DNA from: Diplolepis rosae
Lineage: Eukaryota > Arthropoda > Insecta > Hymenoptera > Diplolepididae
Direction of reading: 5' to 3'
Assembly (NCBI GenBank): GCA_030998225.1
Contig: JAPYXD010000308.1
Location: 7,388,001 to 7,452,000, forward strand
DNA length: 64,000 nt
In this document: piece after piece, positions 37,260-47,860 of the stretch
How positions within the stretch are numbered: position 1 is the stretch's first letter
Layout: each line of letters starts with the position of its first letter
Notes under the pieces: generated by a model
Told to the model about the DNA's origin: nothing
Databases searched by the model: none
The model's input: only the letters and a program-made list of their open reading frames with translations
Position numbers and translations under genes: made by a program

Positions 37260-38585
37260 GATACCTGGTTTATATTTTAGGGATCCCGTCATTTTAAGGA
37301 ATTAAATTTAGCAGTCCAGGCACCTTAAATACACATTTCTCATGGAACTTAAGCTGCAAACTGAAATTAAGGATACCTAGATTATTTAATATAGATCGTA
37401 CCATTTTGGAAATTAAGTTTAGTAGTCCAAAAGCCAAAAAGTAGAAATTCCTCATGGAACTTGAGCTGAGAACTGAAAGTTAAGATACCTGGTTTATATT
37501 TTAGAGATCCTGTCATTTCGACAAAAATATCTAGTAGTCCAGGTGCTTAAAAAACATCTTCGTCATGGATTTTAACCTGCGAACTGAAATTAAGGATACT
37601 TAGTTTATATTTTGTAGATCCCGTCATTTTGAAAATTATATCTAGTAGTCCAAGTGCCTAAAATAGATCTTCCTCGGGAACTTGAGCTGAGAACTGAAAG
37701 TTAAGATACCTGGTTTATATTTTAGAGATCCTGTTATTTCGACAAAAATATCTAGTAGTCCAGGTTCTTAAAAAACATCTTCGTCATGGATTTTAACCTG
37801 CGAACTGCAATTAAGGATACTTGGTTTATATTTTGTAGATCCCGTCATTTTAAAAATTATGTCTTGTAATCCAAGTGCCAAAAATAGATCTACCTCGGGA
37901 ACTTGAGCTCAGAACTGAAATTAAAGATACCTGGTTTTTATTTTAGATAACCCGTCATTTTGAGAATTATATTTAGTAGTCCAGGAGCTTGAAATCATTT
38001 CCTTCCGGGAATTTATGCTGATAAATGAAAATTTAGATATCCGAATGGTATTTCAATTATCCAGTTATTCTAAATTTACATCTAGTAGTCTAGAAGTTGA
38101 AATACACCTTCCTCTGGGAAGTTGATCTGACAACTAAAATTGAAGATACCTGGTTAATATTTTAGAGATCCCGTCATTTTGGGAAATATATTAATAGTCC
38201 AGGTACTTGAAAAACATCTTCTTCAGGGAACTTAAGATGAGAACTGAAATTTACGATACCTAGTTCGTATTTTAGAGATCCTGTCTTTTGGAAAATTATA
38301 TTAAGTAGTCCAGGTGCTTAAAAAATATCTACCACGGGAAGTTGAGCCGAGAACTGAAAGTTAAGATACCTAGTTTATATTTTAGAGATCCTGTCATTAC
38401 GCAAATTATATTTAGTAGTCCAGGAGCTTGAAAATCATTTTCCTCAGGGAATTTAAGCTGAGAAATGAAAATTAAGAGATCCGAATGGTATTTCAATGAT
38501 CCTGTCATTCTAAAAATTACATCCTGTAGTCTAGTTGTTGAAATACACCTGCCTCAGGGAAGTTGAGCTGACAACTGAAATTCAA
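37260..38585 (+). repeat. 12-mer unit 10 (1326 bp, linked-variant subtype)
   Basis: B has one extra A ('gccaaaaagtag') and 'cctcatggaac'. E/F/H carry the subtype marks 'gttatttcg', 'ggttcttaaa', 'cccgtc' and 'cctctggg'. J has 'ctaccacgggaag'. K (38365) contains a G-like stretch, 'agtccaggagcttgaaaatc', in place of 'ccaggtgctttgaaaac'. Confidence 0.94.
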
Positions 38586-39910
38586 GATACCTGGTTTATA
38601 TTTTAGAGATCCCGTCATTTTAAAGAATTAAATTTAGCAGTCCAGGCACCTTAAATACACATTCCTCATGGAACTTAAGCTGCAAACTGAAATTAAGGAT
38701 ACCTAGATTATTTAATATAGATCGTACCATTTTGGGAATTAAGTTTAGTAGTCCAAAAGCCAAAAGTAGAAATTCCTCATGGAACTTGAGCTGAGAACTG
38801 AAAGTTAAGATACCTGGTTTATATTTTAGAGATCCTGTCATTTCGTCAAAAATATCTAGTAGTCCAGGTGCTTAAAAAACATCTTCGTCATGGATTTTAA
38901 CCTGCGAACTGAAATTAAGGATACTTAGTTTATATTTTGTAGATCCCGTCATTTTGAAAATTATATCTAGTAGTCCAAGTGCCTAAAATAGATCTTCCTC
39001 GGGAACTTGAGCTGAGAACTGAAAGTTAAGATACCTGGTTTATATTTTAGAGATCCTGTTATTTCGACAAAAATATCTAGTAGTCCAGGTGCTTAAAAAA
39101 CATCTTCGTCATGGATTTTAACCTGCGAACTGCAATTAAGGATACTTGGTTTATATTTTGTAGATCCCGTCATTTTAAAAATTATGTCTTGTAATCCAAG
39201 TGCCAAAAATAGATCTACCTCGGGAACTTGAGCTCAGAACTGAAATTAAAGATACCTGGTTTTTATTTTAGATAACCCGTCATTTTGAGAATTATATTTA
39301 GTAGTCCAGGAGCTTGAAATCATTTCCTTCCGGGAATTTATGCTGATAAATGAAAATTTAGATATCCGAATGGTATTTCAATTATCCAGTTATTCTAAAT
39401 TTACATCTAGTAGTCTAGAAGTTGAAATACACCTTCCTCTGGGAAGTTGATCTGACAACTAAAATTGAAGATACCTGGTTAATATTTTAGAGATCCCGTC
39501 ATTTTGGGAAATATATTAATAGTCCAGGTACTTGAAAAACATCTTCTTCAGGGAACTTTAGACGAGAACTGAAATTTAAGATACCTTTTTTTTATTTTAT
39601 AGATCCTGTCTTTTGGAAAATTATATTAAGTAGTCCAGGTGCTTAAAAAATATCTACCACGGGAAGTTGAGCCGAGAACTGAAAGTTAAGATACCTAGTT
39701 TATATTTTAGAGATCCTGTCATTACGCAAATTATATCTAGTAGTCCAGGTGCTTTGAAAACATCTTCCTCAGGGAATTTAAGCTGAGAAATGAAAATTAA
39801 GAGATCCGAATGGTATTTCAATGATCCAGTCATTCTAAAAATTACATCCTGTAGTCTAGTTGTTGAAATACACCTGCCTCAGGGAAGTTGAGCTGACAAC
39901 TGAAATTCAA
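38586..39910 (+). repeat. 12-mer unit 11 (subtype; odd I-J)
   Basis: A has 'ttttaaagaatt', B 'cattttgggaatt' and 'cctcatgg', C 'tttcgtcaaaa'. The E/F/H subtype marks are present. I ends 'ctttagacgagaactg' and J opens with a run of nine T followed by 'attttatagatcc', unlike every other J. Confidence 0.94.
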
Positions 39911-41235
39911 GATACCTGGTTTATATTTTAGAGATCCCGTCATTTTAAGGAATTAAATTTAGCAGTCCAGGCACCTTAAATACACATTCCTCATGGAACT
40001 TAAGCTGCAAACTGAAATTAAGGATACCTAGATTATTTAATATAGATCGTACCATTTTGGAAATTAAGTTTAGTAGTCCAAAAGCCAAAAGTAGAAATTC
40101 CTCAGGGAACTTGAGCTGAGAACTGAAAGTTAAGATACCTGGTTTATATTTTAGAGATCCTGTCATTTCGACAAAAATATCTAGTAGTCCAGGTGCTTAA
40201 AAAACATCTTCGTCATGGATTTTAACCTGCGAACTGAAATTAAGGATACTTAGTTTATATTTTGTAGATCCAGTCATTTTGAAAATTATATCTAGTAGTC
40301 CAAGTGCCTAAAATAGATCTTCCTCGGGAACTTGAGCTGAGAACTGAAAGTTAAGATACCTGGTTTATATTTTAGAGATCCTGTCATTTCGACAAAAATA
40401 TCTAGTAGTCCAGGTGCTTAAAAAACATCTTCGTCATGGATTTTAACCTGCGAACTGCAATTAAGGATACTTGGTTTATATTTTGTAGATCCCATCATTT
40501 TAAAAATTATGTCTTGTAATCCAAGTGCCAAAAATATATCTACCTCGGGAACTTGAGCTCAGAACTGAAATTAAAGATACCTGGTTTTTATTTTAGATAA
40601 CCCGTCATTTTGAGAATTATATTTAGTAGTCCAGGAGCTTGAAATCATTTCCTTCCGGGAATTTATGCTGATAAATGAAAATTTAGATATCCGAATGGTA
40701 TTTCAATTATCCAGTTATTCTAAATTTACATCTAGTAGTCTAGAAGTTGAAATACACCTTCCTCAGGGAAGTTGATCTGACAACTAAAATTGAAGATACC
40801 TGGTTAATATTTTAGAGATCCCGTCATTTTGGGAAATATATTAATAGTCCAGGTACTTGAAAAACATCTTCTTCAGGGAACTTAAGATGAGAACTGAAAT
40901 TTACGATACCTAGTTCGTATTTTAGAGATCCTGTCTTTTGGAAAATTATATTAAGTAGTCCAGGTGCTTAAAAAATATCTACCTCGGGAAGTTGAGCCGA
41001 GAACTGAAAGTTATGATACCTAGTTTATATTTTAGAGATCCTGTCATTACGCAAATTATATCTAGTAGTCCAGGTGCTTTGAAAACATCTTCCTGAGGGA
41101 ACTTAAGCTGAGAAATGAAAATTAAGAGATCCGAATGGTATTTCAATGATCCAGTCATTCTAAAAATTACATCCTGTAGTCTAGTTGTTGAAATACACCT
41201 GCCTCAGGGAAGTTGAGCTGACAACTGAAATTCAA
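39911..41235 (+). repeat. 12-mer unit 12
   Basis: D has 'gatccagtc'. J ends 'aaagttatg' and K has 'cctgagggaactt', a pair of marks repeated in unit 18 exactly 7950 bp (six units) downstream. Confidence 0.96.
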
Positions 41236-41347
41236 GATACCTGGTTTATATTTTAGAGATCCCGTCATTTTAAGGAATTAAATTTAGCAGTCCAGGCACC
41301 TTAAATACACATTCCTCATGGAACTTAAGCTGCAAACTGAAATTAAG
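41236..41347 (+). repeat. Monomer A (112 bp, alpha class)
   Basis: Marks: 'cattttaaggaattaaattt', 'agcagtccaggcaccttaaa' and 'cacattcctcatggaac', with alpha-class end 'cttaagctgcaaactg'. It is the longest monomer, is always followed by B, and is also found outside the array at 3048, 17837, 18833 and 63674. Confidence 0.95.
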
Positions 41348-41458
41348 GATACCTAGATTATTTAATATAGATCGTACCATTTTGGAAATTAAGTTTAGTA
41401 GTCCAAAAGCCAAAAGTAGAAATTCCTCAGGGAACTTGAGCTGAGAACTGAAAGTTAA
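41348..41458 (+). repeat. Monomer B (111 bp, beta class)
   Basis: It is the most divergent at its start ('gattatttaatatagatcg' and 'taccattttgg'), has 'agtccaaaagccaaaagtag' in the middle and the beta end 'cttgagctgagaactg'. A and B always occur together, so they behave as one 223-bp unit. Confidence 0.95.
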
Positions 41459-41569
41459 GATACCTGGTTTATATTTTAGAGATCCTGTCATTTCGACAAA
41501 AATATCTAGTAGTCCAGGTGCTTAAAAAACATCTTCGTCATGGATTTTAACCTGCGAACTGAAATTAAG
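41459..41569 (+). repeat. Monomer C (111 bp, alpha class)
   Basis: It carries 'cctgtcatttcgacaaaaat' and 'cttcgtcatggattttaacc'. It is almost identical to E; the constant difference is 'aactgaaattaag' at its end (E has 'aactgcaattaag'). C is thus most simply a second copy of E placed after B. Confidence 0.95.
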
Positions 41570-41679
41570 GATACTTAGTTTATATTTTGTAGATCCCGTC
41601 ATTTTGAAAATTATATCTAGTAGTCCAAGTGCCTAAAATAGATCTTCCTCGGGAACTTGAGCTGAGAACTGAAAGTTAA
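41570..41679 (+). repeat. Monomer D (110 bp, beta class, F/M hybrid)
   Basis: The first ~24 bases ('gatactta' to 'tgtagatccc') follow F. The rest ('ttgaaaattatatctag', 'ccaagtgcctaaaatag', 'cttcctcgggaacttgag') is identical to the body of M from the 7-mer. It therefore marks one of the two junctions that distinguish the 12-mer from the 7-mer. Confidence 0.93.
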
Positions 41680-41790
41680 GATACCTGGTTTATATTTTAG
41701 AGATCCTGTCATTTCGACAAAAATATCTAGTAGTCCAGGTGCTTAAAAAACATCTTCGTCATGGATTTTAACCTGCGAACTGCAATTAAG
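41680..41790 (+). repeat. Monomer E (111 bp, alpha class)
   Basis: Marks are 'tcatttcgacaaaaatatc' and 'gtcatggattttaacctgcg', ending 'gcaattaag' in most units. It is shared with the 7-mer, where it ends 'gaaattaag' or 'gaaattgag'. The A-run after 'gctt' is the main site of length change. Confidence 0.95.
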
Positions 41791-41900
41791 GATACTTGGT
41801 TTATATTTTGTAGATCCCATCATTTTAAAAATTATGTCTTGTAATCCAAGTGCCAAAAATATATCTACCTCGGGAACTTGAGCTCAGAACTGAAATTAAA
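41791..41900 (+). repeat. Monomer F (110 bp, beta class)
   Basis: It has 'tatgtcttgtaatccaagtg' and 'ccaaaaatatatctacctcg'. There are two main forms in the array: 'cccatc...atatatct' (common) and 'cccgtc...atagatct' (linked subtype and left edge). Its end is 'cttgagctcagaactg'. Confidence 0.95.
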
Positions 41901-42010
41901 GATACCTGGTTTTTATTTTAGATAACCCGTCATTTTGAGAATTATATTTAGTAGTCCAGGAGCTTGAAATCATTTCCTTCCGGGAATTTATGCTGATAAA
42001 TGAAAATTTA
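41901..42010 (+). repeat. Monomer G (110 bp, alpha class)
   Basis: Marks are 'tttttattttagataacccg', 'gtccaggagcttgaaatc' and 'atttccttccgggaatttat', followed by 'gctgataaatg'. It is shared with the 7-mer, where the end is 'gctgagaaatg'. Confidence 0.95.
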
Positions 42011-42119
42011 GATATCCGAATGGTATTTCAATTATCCAGTTATTCTAAATTTACATCTAGTAGTCTAGAAGTTGAAATACACCTTCCTCAGGGAAGTTGA
42101 TCTGACAACTAAAATTGAA
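42011..42119 (+). repeat. Monomer H (109 bp, beta class)
   Basis: It opens 'gatatccgaatggtatttca', has 'tctagaagttgaaatacacc' and ends 'gttgatctgacaactaaa'. It is the shortest monomer. H and L form their own sub-branch with the 'ccgaatgg' start. Confidence 0.95.
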
Positions 42120-42229
42120 GATACCTGGTTAATATTTTAGAGATCCCGTCATTTTGGGAAATATATTAATAGTCCAGGTACTTGAAAAACATCTTCTTCA
42201 GGGAACTTAAGATGAGAACTGAAATTTAC
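42120..42229 (+). repeat. Monomer I (110 bp, alpha class)
   Basis: It opens 'gatacctggttaatatttt', has 'gggaaatatattaatagtcc', 'ggtacttgaaaaacatcttc' and ends 'cttaagatgagaactgaaat'. It is present in both 7-mer and 12-mer and is the convenient landmark for unit starts in the flanks. Confidence 0.95.
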
Positions 42230-42339
42230 GATACCTAGTTCGTATTTTAGAGATCCTGTCTTTTGGAAAATTATATTAAGTAGTCCAGGTGCTTAAAAAA
42301 TATCAACCTCGGGAAGTTGAGGCGAGAACTGAAAGTTAA
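42230..42339 (+). repeat. Monomer J (110 bp, hybrid, beta end)
   Basis: The 5' ~73 bp ('ctagttcgtattttagag', 'gtcttttggaaaattatatt', 'gcttaaaaaatat') match J' of the 7-mer. The 3' ~36 bp ('ctacctcgggaagttgagcc', 'gagaactgaaag') match P as found before K at about 14.7 kb. This is the second 7-mer/12-mer junction and changes the end from alpha to beta. Confidence 0.93.
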
Positions 42340-42450
42340 GATACCTAGTTTATATTTTAGAGATCCTGTCATTACGCAAATTATATCTAGTAGTCCAGGT
42401 GCTTTGAAAACATCTTCCTCAGGGAATTTAAGCTGAGAAATGAAAATTAA
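42340..42450 (+). repeat. Monomer K (111 bp, alpha class)
   Basis: It has 'cctgtcattacgcaaattat' and 'gctttgaaaacatcttcctc', ending 'tttaagctgagaaatg'. Flank copies read 'attacgaaaatt'; the 'gcaaatt' form is specific to the array. Confidence 0.95.
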
Positions 42451-42560
42451 GAGATCCGAATGTTATTTCAATGATCCAGTCATTCTAAAAATTACATCCT
42501 GTAGTCTAGTTGTTGAAATACACCTGCCTCAGGGAAGTTGAGCTAACAACTGAAATTCAA
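42451..42560 (+). repeat. Monomer L (110 bp, beta class)
   Basis: It opens 'gagatccgaatg', has 'ttacatcctgtagtctagtt' and 'gttgaaatacacctgcctca', ending 'gttgagctgacaactgaaat'. It precedes A in every array unit. Confidence 0.95.
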
Positions 42561-43885
42561 GATACCTGGTTTATATTTTAGGGATCCCGTCATTTTAAGG
42601 AATTAAATTTAGCAGTCCAGGCACCTTAAATACACATTCCTCATGGAACTTAAGCTGCAAACTGAAATTAAGGATACCTAGATTATTTAATATAGATCGT
42701 ACCATTTTGGAAATTAAGTTTAGTAGTCCAAAAGCCAAAAGTAGAAATTCCTCAGGGAACTTGAGCTGAGAACTGAAAGTTAAGATACCTGGTTTATATT
42801 TTAGAGATCCTGTCATTTCGACAAAAATATCTAGTAGTCCAGGTGCTTAAAAAACATCTTCGTCATGGATTTTAACCTGCGAACTGAAATTAAGGATACT
42901 TAGTTTATATTTTGTAGATCCCGTCATTTTGAAAATTATATCTAGTAGTCCAAGTGCCTAAAATAGATCTTCCTCGGGAACTTGAGCTGAGAACTGAAAG
43001 TTAAGATACCTGGTTTATATTTTAGAGATTCTGTCATTTCGACAAAAATATCTAGTAGTCCAGGTGCTTAAAAAACATCTTCGTCATGGATTTTAACCTG
43101 CGAACTGCAATTAAGGATACTTGGTTTATATTTTGTAGATCCCATCATTTTAAAAATTATGTCTTGTAATCCAAGTGCCAAAAATATATCTACCTCGGGA
43201 ACTTGAGCTCAGAACTGAAATTAAAGATACCTGGTTTTTATTTTAGATAACCCGTCATTTTGAGAATTATATTTAGTAGTCCAGGAGCTTGAAATCATTT
43301 CCTTCCGGGAATTTATGCTGATAAATGAAAATTTAGATATCCGAATGGTATTTCAATTATCCAGTTATTCTAAATTTACATCTAGTAGTCTAGAAGTTGA
43401 AATACACCTTCCTCAGGGAAGTTGATCTGACAACTAAAATTGAAGATACCTGGTTAATATTTTATAGATCCCGTCATTTTGGGAAATATATTAATAGTCC
43501 AGGTACTTGAAAAACATCTTCTTCAGGGAACTTAAGATGAGAACTGAAATTTACGATACCTAGTTCGTATTTTAGAGATCCTGTCTTTTGGAAAATTATA
43601 TTAAGTAGTCCAGGTGCTTAAAAAATATCTACCTCGGGAAGTTGAGCCGAGAACTGAAAGTTAAGATACCTAGTTTATATTTTAGAGATCCTGTCATTAC
43701 GCAAATTATATCTAGTAGTCCAGGTGCTTTGAAAACATCTTCCTCAGGGAATTTAAGCTGAGAAATGAAAATTAAGAGATCCGAATGTTATTTCAATGAT
43801 CCAGTCATTCTAAAAATTACATCCTGTAGTCTAGTTGTTGAAATACACCTGCCTCAGGGAAGTTGAGCTAACAACTGAAATTCAA
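42561..43885 (+). repeat. 12-mer unit 14
   Basis: E has 'gattctgtc'. I has 'ttttatagatccc', repeated in unit 16 exactly 2650 bp downstream. L has 'gaatgttattt' and 'gagctaac'. Confidence 0.96.
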
Positions 43886-45210
43886 GATACCTGGTTTATA
43901 TTTTAGAGATCCCGTCATTTTAAGGAATTAAATTTAGCAGTCCAGGCACCTTAAATACACATTCCTCATGGAACTTAAGCTGCAAACTGAAATTAAGGAT
44001 ACCTAGATTATTTAATATAGATCGTACCATTTTGGAAATTAAGTTTAGTAGTCCAAAAGCCAAAAGTAGAAATTCCTCAGGGAACTTGAGCTGAGAACTG
44101 AAAGTTAAGATACCTGGTTTATATTTTAGAGATCCTGTCATTTCGACAAAAATATCTAGTAGTCCAGGTGCTTAAAAAACATCTTCGTCATGGATTTTAA
44201 CCTGCGAACTGAAATTAAGGATACTTAGTTTATATTTTGTAGATCCCGTCATTTTGAAAATTATATCTAGTAGTCCAAGTGCCTAAAATAGACCTTCCTC
44301 GGGAACTTGAGCTGAGAACTGAAAGTTAAGATACCTGGTTTATATTTTAGAGATCCTGTCATTTCGACAAAAATATCTAGTAGTCCAGGTGCTTAAAAAA
44401 CATCTTCGTCATGGATTTTAACCTGCGAACTGCAATTAAGGATACTTGGTTTATATTTTGTAGATCCCATCATTTTAAAAATTATGTCTTGTAATCCAAG
44501 TGCCAAAAATATATCTACCTCGGGAACTTGAGCTCAGAACTGAAATTAAAGATACCTGGTTTTTATTTTAGATAACCCGTCATTTTGAGAATTATATTTA
44601 GTAGTCCAGGAGCTTGAAATCATTTCCTTCCGGGAATTTATGCTGATAAATGAAAATTTAGATATCCGAATGGTATTTCAATTATCCAGTTATTCTAAAT
44701 TTACATCTAGTAGTCTAGAAGTTGAAATACACCTTCCTCAGGGAAGTTGATCTGACAACTAAAATTGAAGATACCTGGTTAATATTTTAGAGATCCCGTC
44801 ATTTTGGGAAATATATTAATAGTCCAGGTACTTGAAAAACATCTTCTTCAGGGAACTTAAGATGAGAACTGAAATTTACGATTCCTAGTTCGTATTTTAG
44901 AGATCCTGTCTTTTGGAAAATTATATTAAGTAGTCCAGGTGCTAAAAAAATATCTACCTCGGGAAGTTGAGCCGAAAACTGAAAGTTATGATACCTAGTT
45001 TATATTTTAGAGATCCTGTCATTACGCAAATTATATCTAGTAGTCCAGGTGCTTTGAAAACATCTTCCTCAGGGAATTTAAGCTGAGAAATGAAAATTAA
45101 GAGATCCGAATGGTATTTCAATGATCCAGTCATTCTAAAAATTACATCCTGTAGTCTAGTTGTTGAAATACACCTGCCTCAGGGAAGTTGAGCTGACAAC
45201 TGAAATTCAA
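43886..45210 (+). repeat. 12-mer unit 15
   Basis: D has 'gaccttcctcggg'. J opens 'gattcctag', has 'ggtgctaaaaaaatatc' and 'cgaaaactgaaagttatg'; this set recurs in unit 17, 2650 bp downstream. Confidence 0.96.
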
Positions 45211-46535
45211 GATACCTGGTTTATATTTTAGAGATCCTGTCATTTTAAGGAATTAAATTTAGCAGTCCACGCACCTTAAATACACATTCCTCATGGAACT
45301 TAAGCTGAAAACTGAAATTAAGGATACCTTGATTATTTAATATAGATCGTACCATTTTGGAAATTAAGTTTAGTAGTCCAAAAGCCAAAAGTAGAAATTC
45401 CTCAGGGAACTTGAGCTGAGAACTGAAAGTTAAGATACCTGGTTTATATTTTAGAGATCCTGTCATTTCGACAAAAATATCTAGTAGTCCAGGTGCTTAA
45501 AAAACATCTTCGTCATGGATTTTAACCTGCGAACTGAAATTAAGGATACTTAGTTTATATTTTGTAGATCCCGTCATTTTGAAAATTATATCTAGTAGTC
45601 CAAGTGCCTAAAATAGATCTTCCTCGGGAACTTGAGCTGAGAACTGAAAGTTAAGATACCTGGTTTATATTTTAGAGATCCTGTCATTTCGACAAAAATA
45701 TCTAGTAGTCCAGGTGCTTAAAAAACATCTTCGTCATGGATTTTAACCTGCGAACTGCAATTAAGGATACTTGGTTTATATTTTGTAGATCCCATCATTT
45801 TAAAAATTATGTCTTGTAATCCAAGTGCCAAAAATATATCTACCTCGGGAACTTGAGCTCAGAACTGAAATTAAAGATACCTGGTTTTTATTTTAGATAA
45901 CCCGTCATTTTGAGTATTATATTTAGTAGTCCAGGAGCTTGAAATCATTTCCTTCCGGGAATTTATGCTGATAAATGAAAATTTAGATATCCGAATGGTA
46001 TTTCAATTATCCAGTTATTCTAAATTTACATCTAGTAGTCTAGAAGTTGAAATACACCTTCCTCAGGGAAGTTGATCTGACAACTAAAATTGAAGATACC
46101 TGGTTAATATTTTATAGATCCCGTCATTTTGGGAAATATATTAATAGTCCAGGTACTTGAAAAACATCTTCTTCAGGGAACTTAAGATGAGAACTGAAAT
46201 TTACGATACCTAGTTCGTATTTTAGAGATCCTGTCTTTTGGAAAATTATATTAAGTAGTCCAGGTGCTTAAAAAATATCTACCTCGGGAAGTTGAGCCGA
46301 AAACTGAAAGTTATGATACCTAGTTTATATTTTAGAGATCCTGTCATTACGCAAATTATATCTAGTAGTCCAGGTGCTTTGAAAACATCTTCCTCAGGGA
46401 ATTTAAGCTGAGAAATGAAAATTAAGAGATCCGAATGGTATTTCAATGATCCAGTCATTCTAAAAATTACATCCTGTAGTCTAGTTGTTGAAATACACCT
46501 GCCTCAGGGAAGTTGAGCTGACAACTGAAATTCAA
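45211..46535 (+). repeat. 12-mer unit 16
   Basis: A has 'gagatcctgtcatttt', 'gtccacgcacc' and 'aagctgaaaactg', and B opens 'gataccttgatta'. G has 'gagtattat'. I has 'ttttatagatccc', as in unit 14. Confidence 0.95.
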
Positions 46536-47860
46536 GATACCTGGTTTATATTTTAGAGATCCCGTCATTTTAAGGAATTAAATTTAGCAGTCCAGGCACC
46601 TTAAATACACATTCCTCATGGAACTTAAGCTGCAAACTGAAATTAAGGATACCTAGATTATTTAATATAGATCGTACCATTTTGGAAATTAAGTTTAGTA
46701 GTCCAAAAGCCAAAAGTAGAAATTCCTCAGGGAACTTGAGCTGAGAACTGAAAGTTAAGATACCTGGTTTATATTTTAGAGATCCTGTCATTTCGACAAA
46801 AATATCTAGTAGTCCAGGTGCTTAAAAAACATCTTCGTCATGGATTTTAACCTGCGAACTGAAATTAAGGATACTTAGTTTATATTTTGTAGATCCCGTC
46901 ATTTTGAAAATTATATCTAGTAGTCCAAGTGCCTAAAATAGATCTTCCTCGGGAACTTGAGCTGAGAACTGAAAGTTAAGATACCTGGTTTATATTTTAG
47001 AGATCCTGTCATTTCGACAAAAATATCTAGTAGTCCAGGTGCTTAAAAAACATCTTCGTCATGGATTTTAACCTGCGAACTGCAATAAAGGATACTTGGT
47101 TTATATTTTGTAGATCCCATCATTTTAAAAATTATGTCTTGTAATCCAAGTGCCAAAAATATATCTACCTCGGGAACTTGAGCTCAGAACTGAAATTAAA
47201 GATACCTGGTTTTTATTTTAGATAACCCGTCATTTTGAGAATTATATTTAGTAGTCCAGGAGCTTGAAATCATTTCCTTCCGGGAATTTATGCTGATAAA
47301 TAAAAATTTAGATATCCGAATGGTATTTCAATTATCCAGTTATTCTAAATTTACATCTAGTAGTCTAGAAGTTGAAATACACCTTCCTCAGGGAAGTTGA
47401 TCTGACAACTAAAATTGAAGATACCTGGTTAATATTTTAGAGATCCCGTCATTTTGGGAAATATATTAATAGTCCAGGTACTTGAAAAACATCTTCTTCA
47501 GGGAACTTAAGATGAGAACTGAAATTTACGATTCCTAGTTCGTATTTTAGAGATCCTGTCTTTTGGAAAATTATATTAAGTAGTCCAGGTGCTAAAAAAA
47601 TATCTACCTCGGGAAGTTGAGCCGAAAACTGAAAGTTATGATACCTAGTTTATATTTTAGAGATCCTGTCATTACGCAAATTATATCTAGTAGTCCAGGT
47701 GCTTTGAAAACATCTTCCTCAGGGAATTTAAGCTGAGAAATGAAAATTAAGAGATCCGAACGGTATTTCAATGATCCAGTCATTCTAAAAATTACATCCT
47801 GTAGTCTAGTTGTTGAAATACACCTGCCTCAGGGAAGTTGAGCTGACAACTGAAATTCAA
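46536..47860 (+). repeat. 12-mer unit 17
   Basis: E ends 'gcaataaagg' and G 'ataaataaaaattta' (both shared with units 19 and 21). J has the unit-15 set. L has 'gaacgg'. It therefore links the two-unit pairs 15/17 and 17/19. Confidence 0.96.

Larger units (their letters stand above)
41236..42560 (+). repeat. 12-mer unit 13 (reference unit for monomer types)
   Basis: It is near consensus throughout and is used here to define A-L. Private marks are 'tatcaacctcggg' and 'ttgaggcgag' in J, with 'gaatgttattt' and 'gagctaac' in L. Confidence 0.97.
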
